NCBI RefSeq assembly: GCF_002994745.2
Contig: NC_037090.1
Coordinates: 14,620,001-14,684,000 of the forward strand
Length of the DNA: 64,000 bases
Origin: Rosa chinensis
Lineage: Eukaryota > Streptophyta > Magnoliopsida > Rosales > Rosaceae
Direction: 5' to 3'
Position 1 is the first letter of the stretch, and every line of letters starts with the position of its first letter. Both the position numbers and the translations under genes were made by a program. A model generated the notes under the pieces. The model made no database searches, was not told the origin of the DNA, and saw nothing but the letters and a program-made list of their open reading frames with translations. Shown in pieces: positions 11,421 to 23,513 of this stretch.

Positions 11421-12569
11421 TTACTCCAGCAACAGATTTTTGTTCCCACTTACACAATTTAACAGCGAATGACCATTTTGCCCTAAGCCTAATTAATAAA
11501 CTACAGCATTGTCACTCTCTCTCTCTCTCTCTTCCCCTCCCCGTCGCTCCCTCCTCGTCGGAGTTAGACATCAAGGTTGGATTGGGTGCCATTGATGGCG
11601 CTGTTGATGGAGGACCTCGGATGCTTGGGTCTACTAGAATCGAGGTTCTCGACGGCGGTGGATCAGAAACGATTGGTGGTGGTAGTTTGCGACATCGGCG
11701 CGTTACAGCAGATGGAGGTTCGACGAGCCGTCGTGAGGATAGAGGGCGACGCTGCACTGCAAAAAGCTTCGAGGTGGTTGGGAGCCGGCCCAAACAAATG
11801 GAAGGTGTGGCGGTGGATGTGATGGTGGAGGTGGCGGCGGGGCTGCTGGTAGACGGGAAATTGGTGGTGGAGGATAGCAACGATTTGGTGCCCAGAGTTT
11901 TTCTCTGGGTGCCCAAATCAATTTTTTTTTCTTTCTCTTTTTGGATAAAATAGGGGCAGAAGTCCAAAATGAAAGAAAAAAAGTTCTATTGGGGCAATAG
12001 AGGCATGTAAAAGGTCTATTAGGAGGCAATAGACATTTTGAATTGAATTACATGTTTTTTTTTTTTTTTTTTTCTGTAATCAAAGTTTTATTTGTCTAAA
12101 TTTAGGGAGATTAGTTTCCATTCTGGCGACTGAAAGTCCTATTGGGGGACAATAGACGTTTATTGGGGGGCAATATACGGCTGATAGACGTCTATTGCCC
12201 CCAATAAATGTCTACTAGGGGCAATAGACTATTGGGGGCAATAAACCTTTCCAGTGAGGTTTTCAGAAAAGTTCGGTGTGCGGTGGTTGGTGACCGGAAT
12301 CCCGCTGCCAGTGACTAGGCTAAAGTTAAAAAAAAAAAAAAAAACCATGGCTGACGTTATGCATTGGTCACAGCTTACCCAAACGTGGTTCTCTCCACTT
12401 TCTGATCTATTTTTCTGTAGGGGTAAAAGGCGATTCTTGGGGCTAAATATAGCCCTTTGGGTTGCACTTCAACCCTTCCATTTGACCCTTTAGCCATTTC
12501 TCCCATGGGTTGGACATGGTTTGAGCTAAAATATAGCCCTTTAGCCTTTTAAACCCCTTGGAGAAGACC

Positions 12570-13620
12570 ATATATGGATGTTTTAGTTACTACCAAGTAC
12601 CGTGTCTTAGATTAGCATTGGACAATTTAAAATGTGGCTTTGAGATTGAATTTATCATTTTTGATCAAACATAAATTCACATTGATCGATATGTGCTTGG
12701 GTTAAGAATGAAAATCTCTGAAGGAGAGAATGTTGTAAGGTCTATATTGCTGATTTCACATAACTATCGCTATAATTCAAACTACTCTCCGTTTACTTAT
12801 TCAATTTAAAAAAGAATAATTCTTTATGATTTTGATATGTGAGGCTCATATCGTTGTTTATCAAAAGTTTTGTTCTGATTTGCTTGAACTGCATAAAACG
12901 GTGAAATTTGGCATCAAATACCAAGGGGTCCTACGCCATAATTACATGACCAGCAAGCATTAGAAGTCTAATTAAACGAGGAAAATAGGGGCTTAATTAT
13001 CTTTCCAATATCTTTATTTAAAGTCTCTCTCTTTACTCTTAGCATAAAAATGATCATTAAAGTCTCTGGTAGTCTGGTATGATAAGAACCTACTATCAAT
13101 AAAAAAGTGCAAATTCCTTCAATAAAACAAAATGTTCCCTAGAAATAATTAGTATAGTATTAGCCTCCCACTTAAAAACTGACAAGTATTAAACTATAGT
13201 TAATCACAATTATTGTGTGTAGTTACAATATTTTTTTACTTGATCATATCACAATGCAAAAAAAAAAAAAAAAAAAAATTATACTTGATAAATTCTCTAT
13301 GATAGAATTCCAATACTTGAATGTTTAGCATCTTATCGGCTATTCATCATTTTCTTTGTTAAATGACATGGTAGTTTCTCAGCATTTTGTTGCTTTTTGA
13401 CAAATTGGAGTTAAATTAACTTACATCTAAGCATAGACTTTAGGAGAAATCTCTCTTATAGTTTTTTTTTTTTTCAATCAAATAAATAATTCAAATACAA
13501 CAACTAGTCTATTGTGAGTCGAATTCATGACATCTCACTTATAAATGAGAGACTTATGGCTCTCTCTTGTAATTTTGACATTAAATTCTAACCTTAAAAA
13601 AGATTTTTTTTCTTTTAAAG
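12570..13620. other. AT-rich intergenic, no gene seen
   Basis: The stretch contains an A run at 13257-13279 and a T run near 13460. No terminal repeats or coding frame can be supported. Confidence 0.4.
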
Positions 13621-14391
13621 AAAGACGATTATTAACGCCACAAAAATCAAGCACAATGTGGATTCTATTCCAAGAAGTTTGAAGCATACCAAAAAGCTAA
13701 TCAGTGTTGAGCTTGGGCTCTACGATACCCTCCATTCCAAAAAACAAAAAAATCATAAATTCTTAATAAAGAAGATTGACATACACTACTCCATATATAT
13801 CTCTAAGCTTTCGTACGCTCACCCTCTCCTCACCATCATCACCGTCCCCTTAAACAACACAAGAAGAAGAAGAAGAGGAAGGAGACCCATTGCCCTCAAC
13901 CCTTACAGACTTTCCTTTATAATTCAGGTCTTCGATTTCCATCGAAGGCCGATTAAACAACAGGAACAACAACAGCTACAGCACCTTAGGTACAGTTTTA
14001 ACCAACCCATAATTCCCAATTCACTGTATTCATCAATCCCTCTTCTTCTATTTTTTTTTTTTTTTGCTCTGCATATTATGTGTCTGTGTTGCCTTTCTGT
14101 TCTGCGTTTTTGGGTATCTGAGAATTTTTGGTGATCCTGGAACAGGCCCCCAAAGTTTGATTCTTTTGCTTGAACAGTTTTTGTTGACAAAGAACGAGAC
14201 TTTGACATGTTTGATGATCGTTCTTTTGTTTCTGTGTAATGCAAAAGCTTTGTTTTTTTTTGGTTTGTAGTTTATTGTGTGGTGATTTTGATTCTGGGTT
14301 TTGAGAAGTAGAGTTTAGGCTGATAATTCAAGCTCTGACAATGCAGGAGTGGTAATATATAATTGGATTTCTGTGAAGGGTTGAATTATAA
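13621..14391 (+). promoter_or_regulatory. UPL4 promoter/leader with a probable 5'-UTR intron
   Basis: The leader around 13800-13989 is rich in caccatcaccgtcc and aagaagaagaag. The sequence CCTTAG|gtacag at 13990 is a good donor and gacaatgcag| at 14346 a good acceptor, giving a ~357-base intron that ends 45 bases before the start codon. The frame across 13658-14134 in this zone is not conserved-looking and crosses the intron donor, so I do not count it as a gene. Confidence 0.5.
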
Positions 14392-17300
14392 ATGGAAAGT
14401 CGTGGCCAAAAGCGGTCTGAGATTGATGATGAATTGCCGGCCGATAAGAGGGCCTGTAGTTCTTTGGAGTTTAGACCGAGTACATCCAGCTCGTCTCAAA
14501 CCCCTATCAACTCTGTGAGCTCCACGCCCGAACGCAATGATCAGAACATTCATGATCATGCTGATCATATGGATACTGAATCCGAAGGAGGAGAGCCTGA
14601 GAAGGATTCGGCGTATGATTCTTGTGATGAGGATGAGGAAGATCAGAGACACAGTGATCTTAGGGACTATCAGAGGCGGAGAGCATCCGGTGATCATGGA
14701 AGGTTTCAGACCATAATATCATCTCTGAGTGAAGAAGTCGATCTTTCTCAGCACCTGGTTATGCTCACCGAGTTATGCGAAGTGTTATCTTTTTGTACAG
14801 AGGATTCACTGTCAGGCGATACATCGAACTCATTGTCACCGATTCTTGTTAAGCTGTCAAGGGATGAGACTAGTGCGGATATCATGCTATTGGCTATAAG
14901 GGCAATGACTTATTTATGTGATGTATATCCGAAATCATCAGTGTACTTGGTCCGACATGATGCAGTTCCTGCTCTTTGCCAGAGACTTTTGGCTATTGAG
15001 TATTTGGATGTAGCTGAGCAAGTAATGTTTCTGCGTTTGGTCATATCGTGTAGTTTGGAATTTGTGAGATATCCTTTACAGCCTAAGGTTATATTGGATT
15101 CTTGTTTGGTCTTCTGCAGTGTCTACAAGCATTGGAGAAGTTGTCACGGGAGCAACCACTTGCATGCTTACAGGCTGGAGCAATAATGGCTGTTCTGAAT
15201 TATATAGACTTCTTCTCTACAAGCATACAGGTATTTTAATCATGTCTTGTACATTGAAGCTTATTTTGTTTTTCTTGTATGATTCTTAATGTAAATCTTG
15301 TCTACCTCAGAGAGTTGCCCTTTCTACTGTGGTGAACATTTGTAAGAAACTTCCTTCTGAAGGTCCTTCACCTTTCATGGATGCTGTTCCTACATTGTGC
15401 AACCTTCTTCAGTATGAGGATCCACAGGTATCAAGTTTGAAGTTTTGTTTAAATTTTGGATCCTTCATTGATCTTAGAACTAACCTTTTGTTTTGATTTC
15501 TCAGCTTGTCGAAAATGTTGCTATTTGCTTGATTAGAATTACAGAGCGAGTGAGTCAGTCTTCTGAGATGCTGGATGAACTTTGTAAGCATGGGCTGATT
15601 CGTCAAGCCACACATTTTATGAGCTTAAATAGCCGAACTACTCTGTCCCAACCAATTCATAATGTAAGCAACTCAATATTATGTTTCTCACTTCCATATT
15701 TTAGTGCCTTGAAGGATGTCTGACTATTCTTTTGGTTGGCAGGGTTTGATAGGGCTACTTGTCAAACTTTCTTCCGGTTCAGTTGTAGCCTTCAGGACTC
15801 TATATGAGCTTAATATGAGCAGCATATTAAAGGATATATTATCCACTTATGACCTCTCACATGGAATGTCCTCTACTCATGTTGTGGATGGGCATTGCTA
15901 TCAGGTTCACATCTTGACCATTGAAATTGGGTCTGTTGTTTTATTATTATTTTTTTTTCCTTCCTTCTGATTGAGTCTTTAGAATTTCAAGTATTGTTTT
16001 TAAATATCCATTTTATGTAAAAAGAAGTGAGTACAAGATGACGTAGAAAAATTAAGCCTGTTTCTTATGTTTCGTTTTAGGTATATGAAGTTCTGAAGTT
16101 ACTAAATGAGCTTCTCCCAACTTCAGCCAGAGATCAAGATGCTCCACAGTTGTCAGAGAAAGAATCTTTTTTAATAAATCGGCCTGAACTTCTGGAAAAG
16201 TTTGGGAGGGATATACTTCCGTCTCTGATACAGGTTTGGCTTCTGATATGTAGCTTTTCCTTCGTGTCCCCTCCCCCACCAAAGCAGTCAATAGTTTAGT
16301 AATGTTTCCTTCACCTCTCAACAGGTTGTAAATTCCGGTGCCAATTTATATATTTGCTATGGATGCTTGTCAGTCATCAACAAGTTAATTTATTTGAGCA
16401 CATCTGACATGCTCGTTGAACTGCTTAAGAATGCCAACATTTCAAGGTAGACATGATTTTCTTATATTTTGGTTAGTGAGTGCATCAAATCTTGAATAAA
16501 CCCTCACTCATGCTGTTGAATTCTTTCAATTTGTCAGTTTTCTGGCTGGAGTCTTTACTCGAAAGGATCCTCATGTGTTGGTATCAACCCTACAGATTGC
16601 TGAGTTAATCCTGCAAAAGTTCTCTGATAATTTCTTGGACTCATTTATTAAAGAAGGTGTCTTTTTTGCCATTGATGCTTTGCTAACCCCTGAAAAAAGC
16701 TCACTAGTAACACTGAACAAATGTTCGAAGCTGGTGTTTCCAGTGTCTAGTGGAACAAGGCTGCTGTCTGACTCTAGTCAGAAGTCTGCTTCAAAAGAGG
16801 TCCTGAGATGCTTATGCTATGCTTTTCCTAGCAGTTCCCCATCAGGGTCAGAAAAAGGAAGTTGCATGCTTGAAAAGGATTCTGTTTATAGTCTTGCAAA
16901 GCATGTTAGAACCAAGTACTTTGCACCAGAATTATGTGACCCTGATAAATCATTAACTGATGTTCTTCAGAAGCTTAGAACTTTTTCTGCTTCATTAAGT
17001 GATTTGATGAACATGTCCTTGGATACTTGTGCTCCTAATCAGCATGAAGAGAGCTTCTATGGTATAATGCATCAAGTAATGGAAAAGCTTGGCGGAAGAG
17101 AACCCATTTCCACTTTTGAATTGATTGAAAGTGGAATTCTGAAGTCCTTGATGACTTACTTGTCCAATGACCGGTATTTGAGACAGAAGGGTGATCTTGT
17201 AGCTGCTAAAGGTGATATCTATGCTGTAGAAAAAAGATTTGAGGTGTTCGCAAGGCTATTATTTTCTTTGCCAGATCCGTTCTCTGGTGACCTGCCCATT

Positions 17301-20300
17301 GTAACATTGATACGGAGATTACAAAGCTCACTATCTACTTTGGAAAATTTCCCCGTTATCTTGAGCCATATACCCAAGCAGAGGAACTCATATGCTACAG
17401 TTCCATATGAGCGATACACTGCATATCCATGTATGAGAGCTCGTTTTGTTAGAGACAAGGAAGAGACTACCCTTGGTGATTGCTGTGAAGATGTTTTGAC
17501 CGTTGACCCTTTTTCTTCATTGGATGCCATTGAAGGATATGTGTGGCCTAAAGTCAATGCAAAAGGAACCAGCCGCATCAAATCAGCTACAATTGAGGGT
17601 CAATCAGAATGCACACCATCAAATGCCAGCTCTAGTCAAGGAGGGTGTCCAAATACTGGTGAGCCTGAGAGCATGTCGGCAGACTTGCCTGAGTTGAAGG
17701 TTTGTCTTTTCAGTCTCTCAATTGATTATGCCAATAGAATATTTTTAGAAAGGAGAGAGTCTATTTTATTCTTTATGTATAAGTTCCATTTGGGTGCATT
17801 TCTTTATCCTCAGTCATACTTTCTCTGCAGGCAGATGAGGTCAATTTAACACAGCCGGAACCTGAACAAGAACCAAGTTTTGGACAGACAAATCCTGGAA
17901 CATCTTTAGATGAAACTTATACTGTAAGAAAGCCTTTCCATCAATCATAAATTGGAATTCATGCATTCACTTTCTATTTTCTTATTGGAACTAATCATAC
18001 TCGACCTAACAAAACTTTACCTCATTATGCCTGGCAATGGAGAAATAGATGTTTGTCTAATTTTTATGACCTTGGCCTAATTTCCTGTTTTTCGATTATC
18101 TTCTTTCTCTATCATGTCATTCTTATTTCCTGCATTTGTGCTGCTGCTTCCTATCAGCTCTAAGGTGGTACCAATCCCCCTTATTTTTATTGGTTTTGGT
18201 TCAGGATACTGTGGAGAAAGAAGTAGAAGCTCAATCTGAGGAAGACACACAGATGGAAGAACAGTGTCCTTTATCTTGTAGCAGTGAAGATGCTTCACCG
18301 AAATTGTTGTTTTACCTTGAAGGGAAACAGCTGGAACGGTCATTGACATTGTATCAAGCAATTCTTCAACAACAAATGAAAGAACATGAAATTGTCATTG
18401 GTTCAAAACTGTGGAGTAAAGTATACACACTGACATATAGAAAAGCTGTAGGTCAAGAAGGTGCTCATAATGAAGGTGTTGACTCGGCAGAGAGTTCCAC
18501 TGTATCAGATAAAGTTGGGGTGTATACGTTGTATACTTCACTTTTCTCCAACATGTTTCCTTGTGAGCTTGCTTCTGACTTGGAGAAGTCGAATCCTACC
18601 TATGACATTGTATATCTGCTCAAAAGCTTGGAAAGTATGAACAAGTTTATTTTTCATCTGTTGTCTCGTCAAAGAATATGTGCTTTTGCTGAAGGGAAAA
18701 TCAATGACTTGGATGCATTTCAGATAGCAGTTACACCAGTGCCACAGAATGAGTTTTTGAGCAGTAAACTGACCGAAAAACTAGAACAGCAGATGCGGGA
18801 TGGTTTGGCTGTGTCCGTTGGTGGTATGCCCCTGTGGTGTAATCAATTAATGGCATCATGTCCTTTTTTGTTTAGTTTTGAGGTCAAATGCAAGTATTTC
18901 CGCTTGGCAGCCTTTGTTCCACTACTAGGTCAGCCTCCTTCACCGTCTCACAGTGATTCAGGTATGACGAGTGACAGGCGACAAAGCTCTGGTGGCTTAC
19001 CTCGACAAAAGTTTTTAGTTTTCCGCAACCGCATTCTGGATTCTGCTGCCCAAATGATGGAGCTGCATGCCTGTCAGAAGGTACTTCTTGAGGTGGAATA
19101 TGATGAAGAAGTTGGTACTGGTCTTGGTCCAACATTGGAATTTTATACCCTGGTTAGTCATGAGTTTCAGAAATCTGGCCTGGGCATGTGGAGAGAGGAT
19201 GGTGGATCTTTTACCTCTGGTACAAGCCATGCTGAGGATACTGGAATTTTGATAAGTCCTTGTGGTCTCTTTCCTCGTCCGTGGTCATCTACTATGGATG
19301 CATCAGATGGGACACAGTTCAGTGAAGTAATCAAGAAGTTTGCGCTTTTGGGGAAAATTGTAGGGAAAGCGCTTCAGGATGGGAGGGTCTTGGATCTGCA
19401 TTTCTCCAAAGCCTTTTATAAACTAATTCTTGGACAGGTGCTCTCTCAATTCTGACTATTTTATTCTGCAACTTTGATGCTTATTGTCAATTATGCAAGT
19501 TAGTAATTATAGACTAACATAGAATAACATATGTCTATTTGTTTCGTAGGACCTTGGTCTGTATGACATCCAGTCATTTGATCCTGTGCTTGGAAGGACA
19601 CTACTAGAGTTCAAGGCTCTTGTGGAAAGGAAAAGGTTTTTGGAATCTGTACATGGAGAAAATACAACATTTGAGTTTGACTCGTGCTTCAGGGAAACTA
19701 GAATTGAGGATCTTTGCCTTGATTTTACACTTCCTGGGTATCCTGATTTTGTCCTTGCATCCGGGTTTGATCATAAAATGGTACGTTTCCCCCTGATGAT
19801 GTTTTAATCTATTTTCTGAAGTGTTTCATTTAGTAAACTGCTAGTTCAATATATATTGTGTAGGTAAATTCCACGAACTTGGAAGATTATGTTTCACTTA
19901 TGGCAGATGCAACTATAAATTCTGGAATTTCCAGACAAGTGGAAGCTTTCAAGTCTGGTTTTAACCAGGTACGTTCTGGAATGTATTTTATTTTCATGCA
20001 AGGAAGATAGAGCCTGGATTTACGTTGATGCTTTTGCATTTAATCTGTAGTTCTGTACAAAAATGATTTATTTAATCTTTGATTCTTCAGGTGTTCCCTA
20101 TTGAGCATCTTCAGATTTTCACTGAAGAAGAACTGGAGCGTCTACTATGTGGAGAACGTGATTCTTGGGCTGTATGTTTACTACCACTTAATCTTGATTG
20201 TTTTAAGTACTGCCAAGTATATTACTAACTTGTGAATATTCTTTTTGGCAGTTCAATGAGCTCCTTGATCATATCAAATTTGACCATGGTTACACTGCTA

Positions 20301-20863
20301 GCAGTCCTCCCATTGTTAATGTTGGTGTTCCTTTATCTTGCTTTGTGTTAAAGTTTCGTGTGAATTTTTCAGATGTAGATATAATTAATTTCTTTGGAAT
20401 TTCAGTTGCTGGAAATCATACATGAGTTTGACCAAGAAAAGCGAAGAGCGTTTCTGCAATTTGTGACTGGGGCACCTCGCTTACCTCCAGGGGGTTTTGC
20501 ATCCCTCAATCCGAAGTTAACTATTGTTCGAAAGGTCAAATACGAGTAAACGACAACTGTGTGAATTTCTGATTATTTATTTTTATGCATCATTTGACAT
20601 CTCCTTTTGCTGTCTGTCATTTACAGCACTCTAGCAACTCGGCGGACTTGGACCTACCAAGTGTGATGACTTGTGCAAACTATCTTAAGCTGCCACCATA
20701 CTCTTTGAAAGTAAACCTCTGTTCTTTACTGCTTATCTTTTTATGAAAGCCTTTGTACAAAAATAGATGTTCACATAATTTCATTTTCTTTTGTCAGGAG
20801 ATGATGAAGGAGAAGCTCGTGTATGCCATTAAAGAAGGGCAGGGATCATTCCACCTTTCATAG
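14392..20863 (+). CDS. UPL4: HECT-type E3 ubiquitin ligase UPL4-like
   Basis: The protein transfers ubiquitin from E2 to substrates through a HECT thioester. I read 17 coding exons: 14392-15021, 15120-15230, 15311-15427, 15505-15663, 15743-15904, 16081-16233, 16325-16446, 16538-17699, 17831-17923, 18205-19437, 19550-19780, 19864-19968, 20091-20171, 20252-20320, 20406-20534, 20627-20710 and 20798-20863. All phases close, giving 1568 residues (Arabidopsis UPL4 is about 1500). The N-terminus [20 protein letters not shown] and the acidic patch are typical, followed by armadillo-like repeats (residues ~110-700) with [13 protein letters not shown] and [16 protein letters not shown]. The HECT domain starts near residue 1172 ([14 protein letters not shown]) and ends at the C-terminus. 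The catalytic cysteine is C1535 in [14 protein letters not shown]3 is the nearest alternative, but the start and length favour UPL4. Confidence 0.93.
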
Positions 20864-21063
20864 ATCCATCCAAGTGATCCTTAACTGTGACTTTGTATTT
20901 AGTAGAGTAGGTGGGTGGTCTCGCTGGTGTAGAGAAACGAAAGGGGGTGCTGGTGATGGTTTTGATTGATGATAGAAGGGGATGATAGAGGAGGTCATTA
21001 ACAACAGGAAGCTTTTGTCTGACTGATTGGTTGGATGTGTATATTACTGGTGACCTAGGTAGT
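20864..21063 (+). other. UPL4 3' UTR, proximal part
   Basis: This is T/G-rich sequence directly after the UPL4 stop and continues into the duplicated block. No coding frame is supported. Confidence 0.5.
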
Positions 21064-21664
21064 TGACTGGGGAGTTGTACAAAAAGAAGATGGGGGGAAT
21101 TCAGATGGATGGATTGCGCTTTAAACATTTCCTTACAAAGCTGTGTACAGTATGCTCTTGATCACTACAAAGTTATCCTTTTTGGTGGAATGAAAAATAG
21201 TTTTTTTTTTGTTTACAGTTTCCAGTTTAGCATCAATGCTGCTGCTCTGAACTTTTTAGCACAAGATGCACGTTCGCATTTGTTACTCTTGGATTCGGTT
21301 CCGTTAGTGTTAATCGGGTCATGGCATGCTCAAAATATACCTCGCCTTTTCTAGGTTGTGAAAAAAGGAAAAAGCAAAAAAAAAAAAAAACATCGTTGCT
21401 GTTCTTTGTATTGTGCTGTTCTTTTGCATGAAAACTAAACTAATGCATATAAAAAACATTTCCGCATGATTTTAGCGGCCATGCCTTCACGCCTATCTAA
21501 AAGAAATAAGCACGATGAGAATATCAAATAAATAGATGATGAGAGCACCAAATAAATGCAATGAGAAATTCGATTAAGGCATAATATACGAAATTATGTC
21601 CCTTTTTTATTGATTCATTTGAGAATGAGATATTGGAAAAAATTAAGCAATGAGAAACTACTAG
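21064..21664. repeat. Direct repeat copy A (UPL4 3' flank)
   Basis: This ~600-base block begins tgactggggagttgtac and ends gagaaactactag. It recurs at 28777-29394 in the same orientation with only scattered changes: substitutions, small indels and A/T-run length differences. Being contiguous with the UPL4 3' UTR, copy A looks like the source. Confidence 0.9.
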
Positions 21665-22470
21665 ATCAAAGCTAAATCCACCCTTGGGAGGAACATCAAT
21701 GACTGATTTAGCCATCTTATAGTTTCAACTAGGGCTGCCACTTGGTTTGGTAATTACCAAACCGACCAAATACCAACCGATGTTTTAGGTTTGGTAAATC
21801 GACTTTTTAGTAACCGAAACCGATAAAACAGAAATCGAAAATTACCGAAAAAGTTGGTTTGGTTTTTGTAAATACCAAATCTACCGATTATTTAAATATT
21901 AGATTTATATACTACCGTTTTCAATACACATACATGTATATTAAGAAACAAACATAAAAACTTTTATAATAGTATGAACATTACTACATATACTACATTA
22001 ATAGTACATGTATTTTAAGTAACGTAGTCAAAGATGGTTAAATAACATAGTTTTATTGAAAATTGCCAGAACTTGATGTCATATATACAAAAGAAAGCTA
22101 TAATTAGTAGATGATACAACATTTATGACTATAAAATTCAAAAACCTAGTTTTGTTCATTTTAATTTACATTATAAAGAATTGGTTATTCTAAAGTTGGT
22201 AATATCAAAAACCGAAATACCGAATTTGGTAGATATAATTAAAAACCGAAAATTTTGATTGGTAATTGGTACCTCAGTTTTGAAACCGAAAGTTTTGGTT
22301 TTAAAGTTGGTAATACCTATAACCGATTCGAACCGACTGAGTGACAGTCCTAGTTTCACTTTCAACTAAACTTGCAAAAAAAGAAAACATAATTTCTGAT
22401 CAAATTTCCAACCTAGACACAACCCACCACCAATTTCTCTATATCCTTCTCATTTCTCAAGCCTTTGAAG
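21665..22470 (-). pseudogene. Truncated copy of the PBB gene start, split by a transposon
   Basis: On the minus strand 21716 down to 21663 reads [18 protein letters not shown], nearly the first 18 residues of the intact PBB at 25370 ([18 protein letters not shown]). Copy A of the UPL4-flank repeat replaces the rest at a shared ctag. Its leader (gtttcaact) is interrupted at 21730 by the hAT-like element and resumes at 22353 with tttcaactaaacttgc and caatttctctatat, matching the leader of PBB. It is a 5'-end duplicate without catalytic domain. Confidence 0.75.
21730..22352. mobile_element. hAT-like non-autonomous element
   Basis: The ends are TAGGGCTGCCACT and, reverse complemented, TAGGACTGTCACT, which resemble the TAGGGCTGTCA ends of plant hAT elements. 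The flanking 8-mers are GTTTCAAC and GTTTCACT (6 of 8 equal). The interior is AT-rich with repeated accgaaaccgat / accaaac words in both arms and no transposase frame. It inserted into the leader of the PBB fragment. Confidence 0.65.
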
Positions 22471-23513
22471 ACTCAAATACAAATTATCCCACCCGAATTC
22501 AGTTACTCAACTACTCGACATCAACCAAAGAAAACCAAACTCAATAGACCTATTCTTCGAGGACAAACAATCCATTCCAGCTTTGCAGACAATCAAACAC
22601 AATGTAACCCATATATTAGCCAAAACCCTATACCAAATACGGAGCTTCGACTCAAAATCCTCCTCTGCGGAGATAACCCAATTACCCAAAGCTTATGATT
22701 TCGCAAACTAATTACACACAAGTAGGTAATACCCTAAATCTCAGAAATTCCAAAATATAAAATAGCAAAGCTTCAAACCTTCGACTACCTGAAGAAGATG
22801 AAGATTTGGGTGATGATCCAAACAAAATTGCAGCTGCGATTCAATTGGATTCTTCTATCAGCGATTTGTTGGTGTTATATAAATAATAATATGAATAACC
22901 TTTTGGACAAGAAACTGTCAGACTTGGTTGCTCTGCTGGTTTTGCTACAAGAACAAAAAGAAACAACTTTTGGGCCAATGAATAGTATTGAACGGTAGCC
23001 CATTGGGCCTAATGGAACAACATAAAGTCTTTTCTGGTCATTCACAACCTTTCTTTTTTCTTTTTTTCTTCTTTTCTTTTTTTTCTTTTTACTTGGTTAA
23101 TATCATCATCTAATCGAAGCTAAACTTCTTGGAGCAAAAGGAAGAAGGCAAAAAAGATTAACAAGTTGTGATTGAATGATAGAAAACAATAATGAAGACA
23201 TCAATGGGCCGCTAATCAATACAAAAATGTCGAATTAATCTGGGTATTGACTTAAATAATATTGATAATTCAATAATATTGGCATAAAAGTTCTCCATTA
23301 GATACCCTGGCATAAATACTTGGTTCTTTTGTATGAGTTTGATTCTGACTTAAGGAAATAGAATTACAGAATATTGTTGCCCCTTTTAGTTTTGTTTCAG
23401 AACATGATGATCCATTGATCTACCTTCTGAAATATCAATAACATCAGCATAGCAAAGGGGTTCACCTAACCAATTAATTACAACATAATCCCCACCAAAA
23501 TATGCCTAACAAA
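22471..23513. other. Intergenic with unidentified exon-like fragments
   Basis: On the plus strand 22480-22697 is open for about 70 codons and reads protein-like (FFEDKQSIPALQTIKHNVTH). After a gap, 22785-22880 reads LRLPEEDEDLGDDPNKIAAA. Both could be relic exons of one captured or decayed gene. I do not recognise the family. The rest is AT-rich, with a TTTTC-rich run near 23050. Confidence 0.3.

Larger units (their letters stand above)
10870..12569. mobile_element. ~1.7-kb non-autonomous TIR element
   Basis: The left end GGCCATCTCCAACCGAAACC and the reverse complement of the right end (GGTCTTCTCCAAGGGG) resemble each other. Both arms also carry repeated 'ctaaaatatagccct' / 'ggctaaattatagccct' words. 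Flanks are TTA on the left and ATA on the right, so a 3-bp duplication is only partly preserved. The interior has no transposase. It holds a nested MITE, GT and CT microsatellites, and a set of palindromic CTATTGGGGGCAATAGAC-type motifs at 11990-12250. The ~120-150-codon frames at 11.5-12.0 kb are low-complexity and not supported as genes. Confidence 0.5.

Noticed and set aside
11512..12029. Frames of 108-151 codons on both strands
   Set aside because: Low-complexity Pro/Ser/Gly or Arg-rich translations from a CT/GC-skewed part of a transposon. Overlapping frames on both strands and no domain.
13658..14134. 158-codon plus-strand frame before UPL4
   Set aside because: It lies in the UPL4 promoter/leader, crosses the likely 5'-UTR intron donor, and has poly-Arg/Gln low-complexity content.
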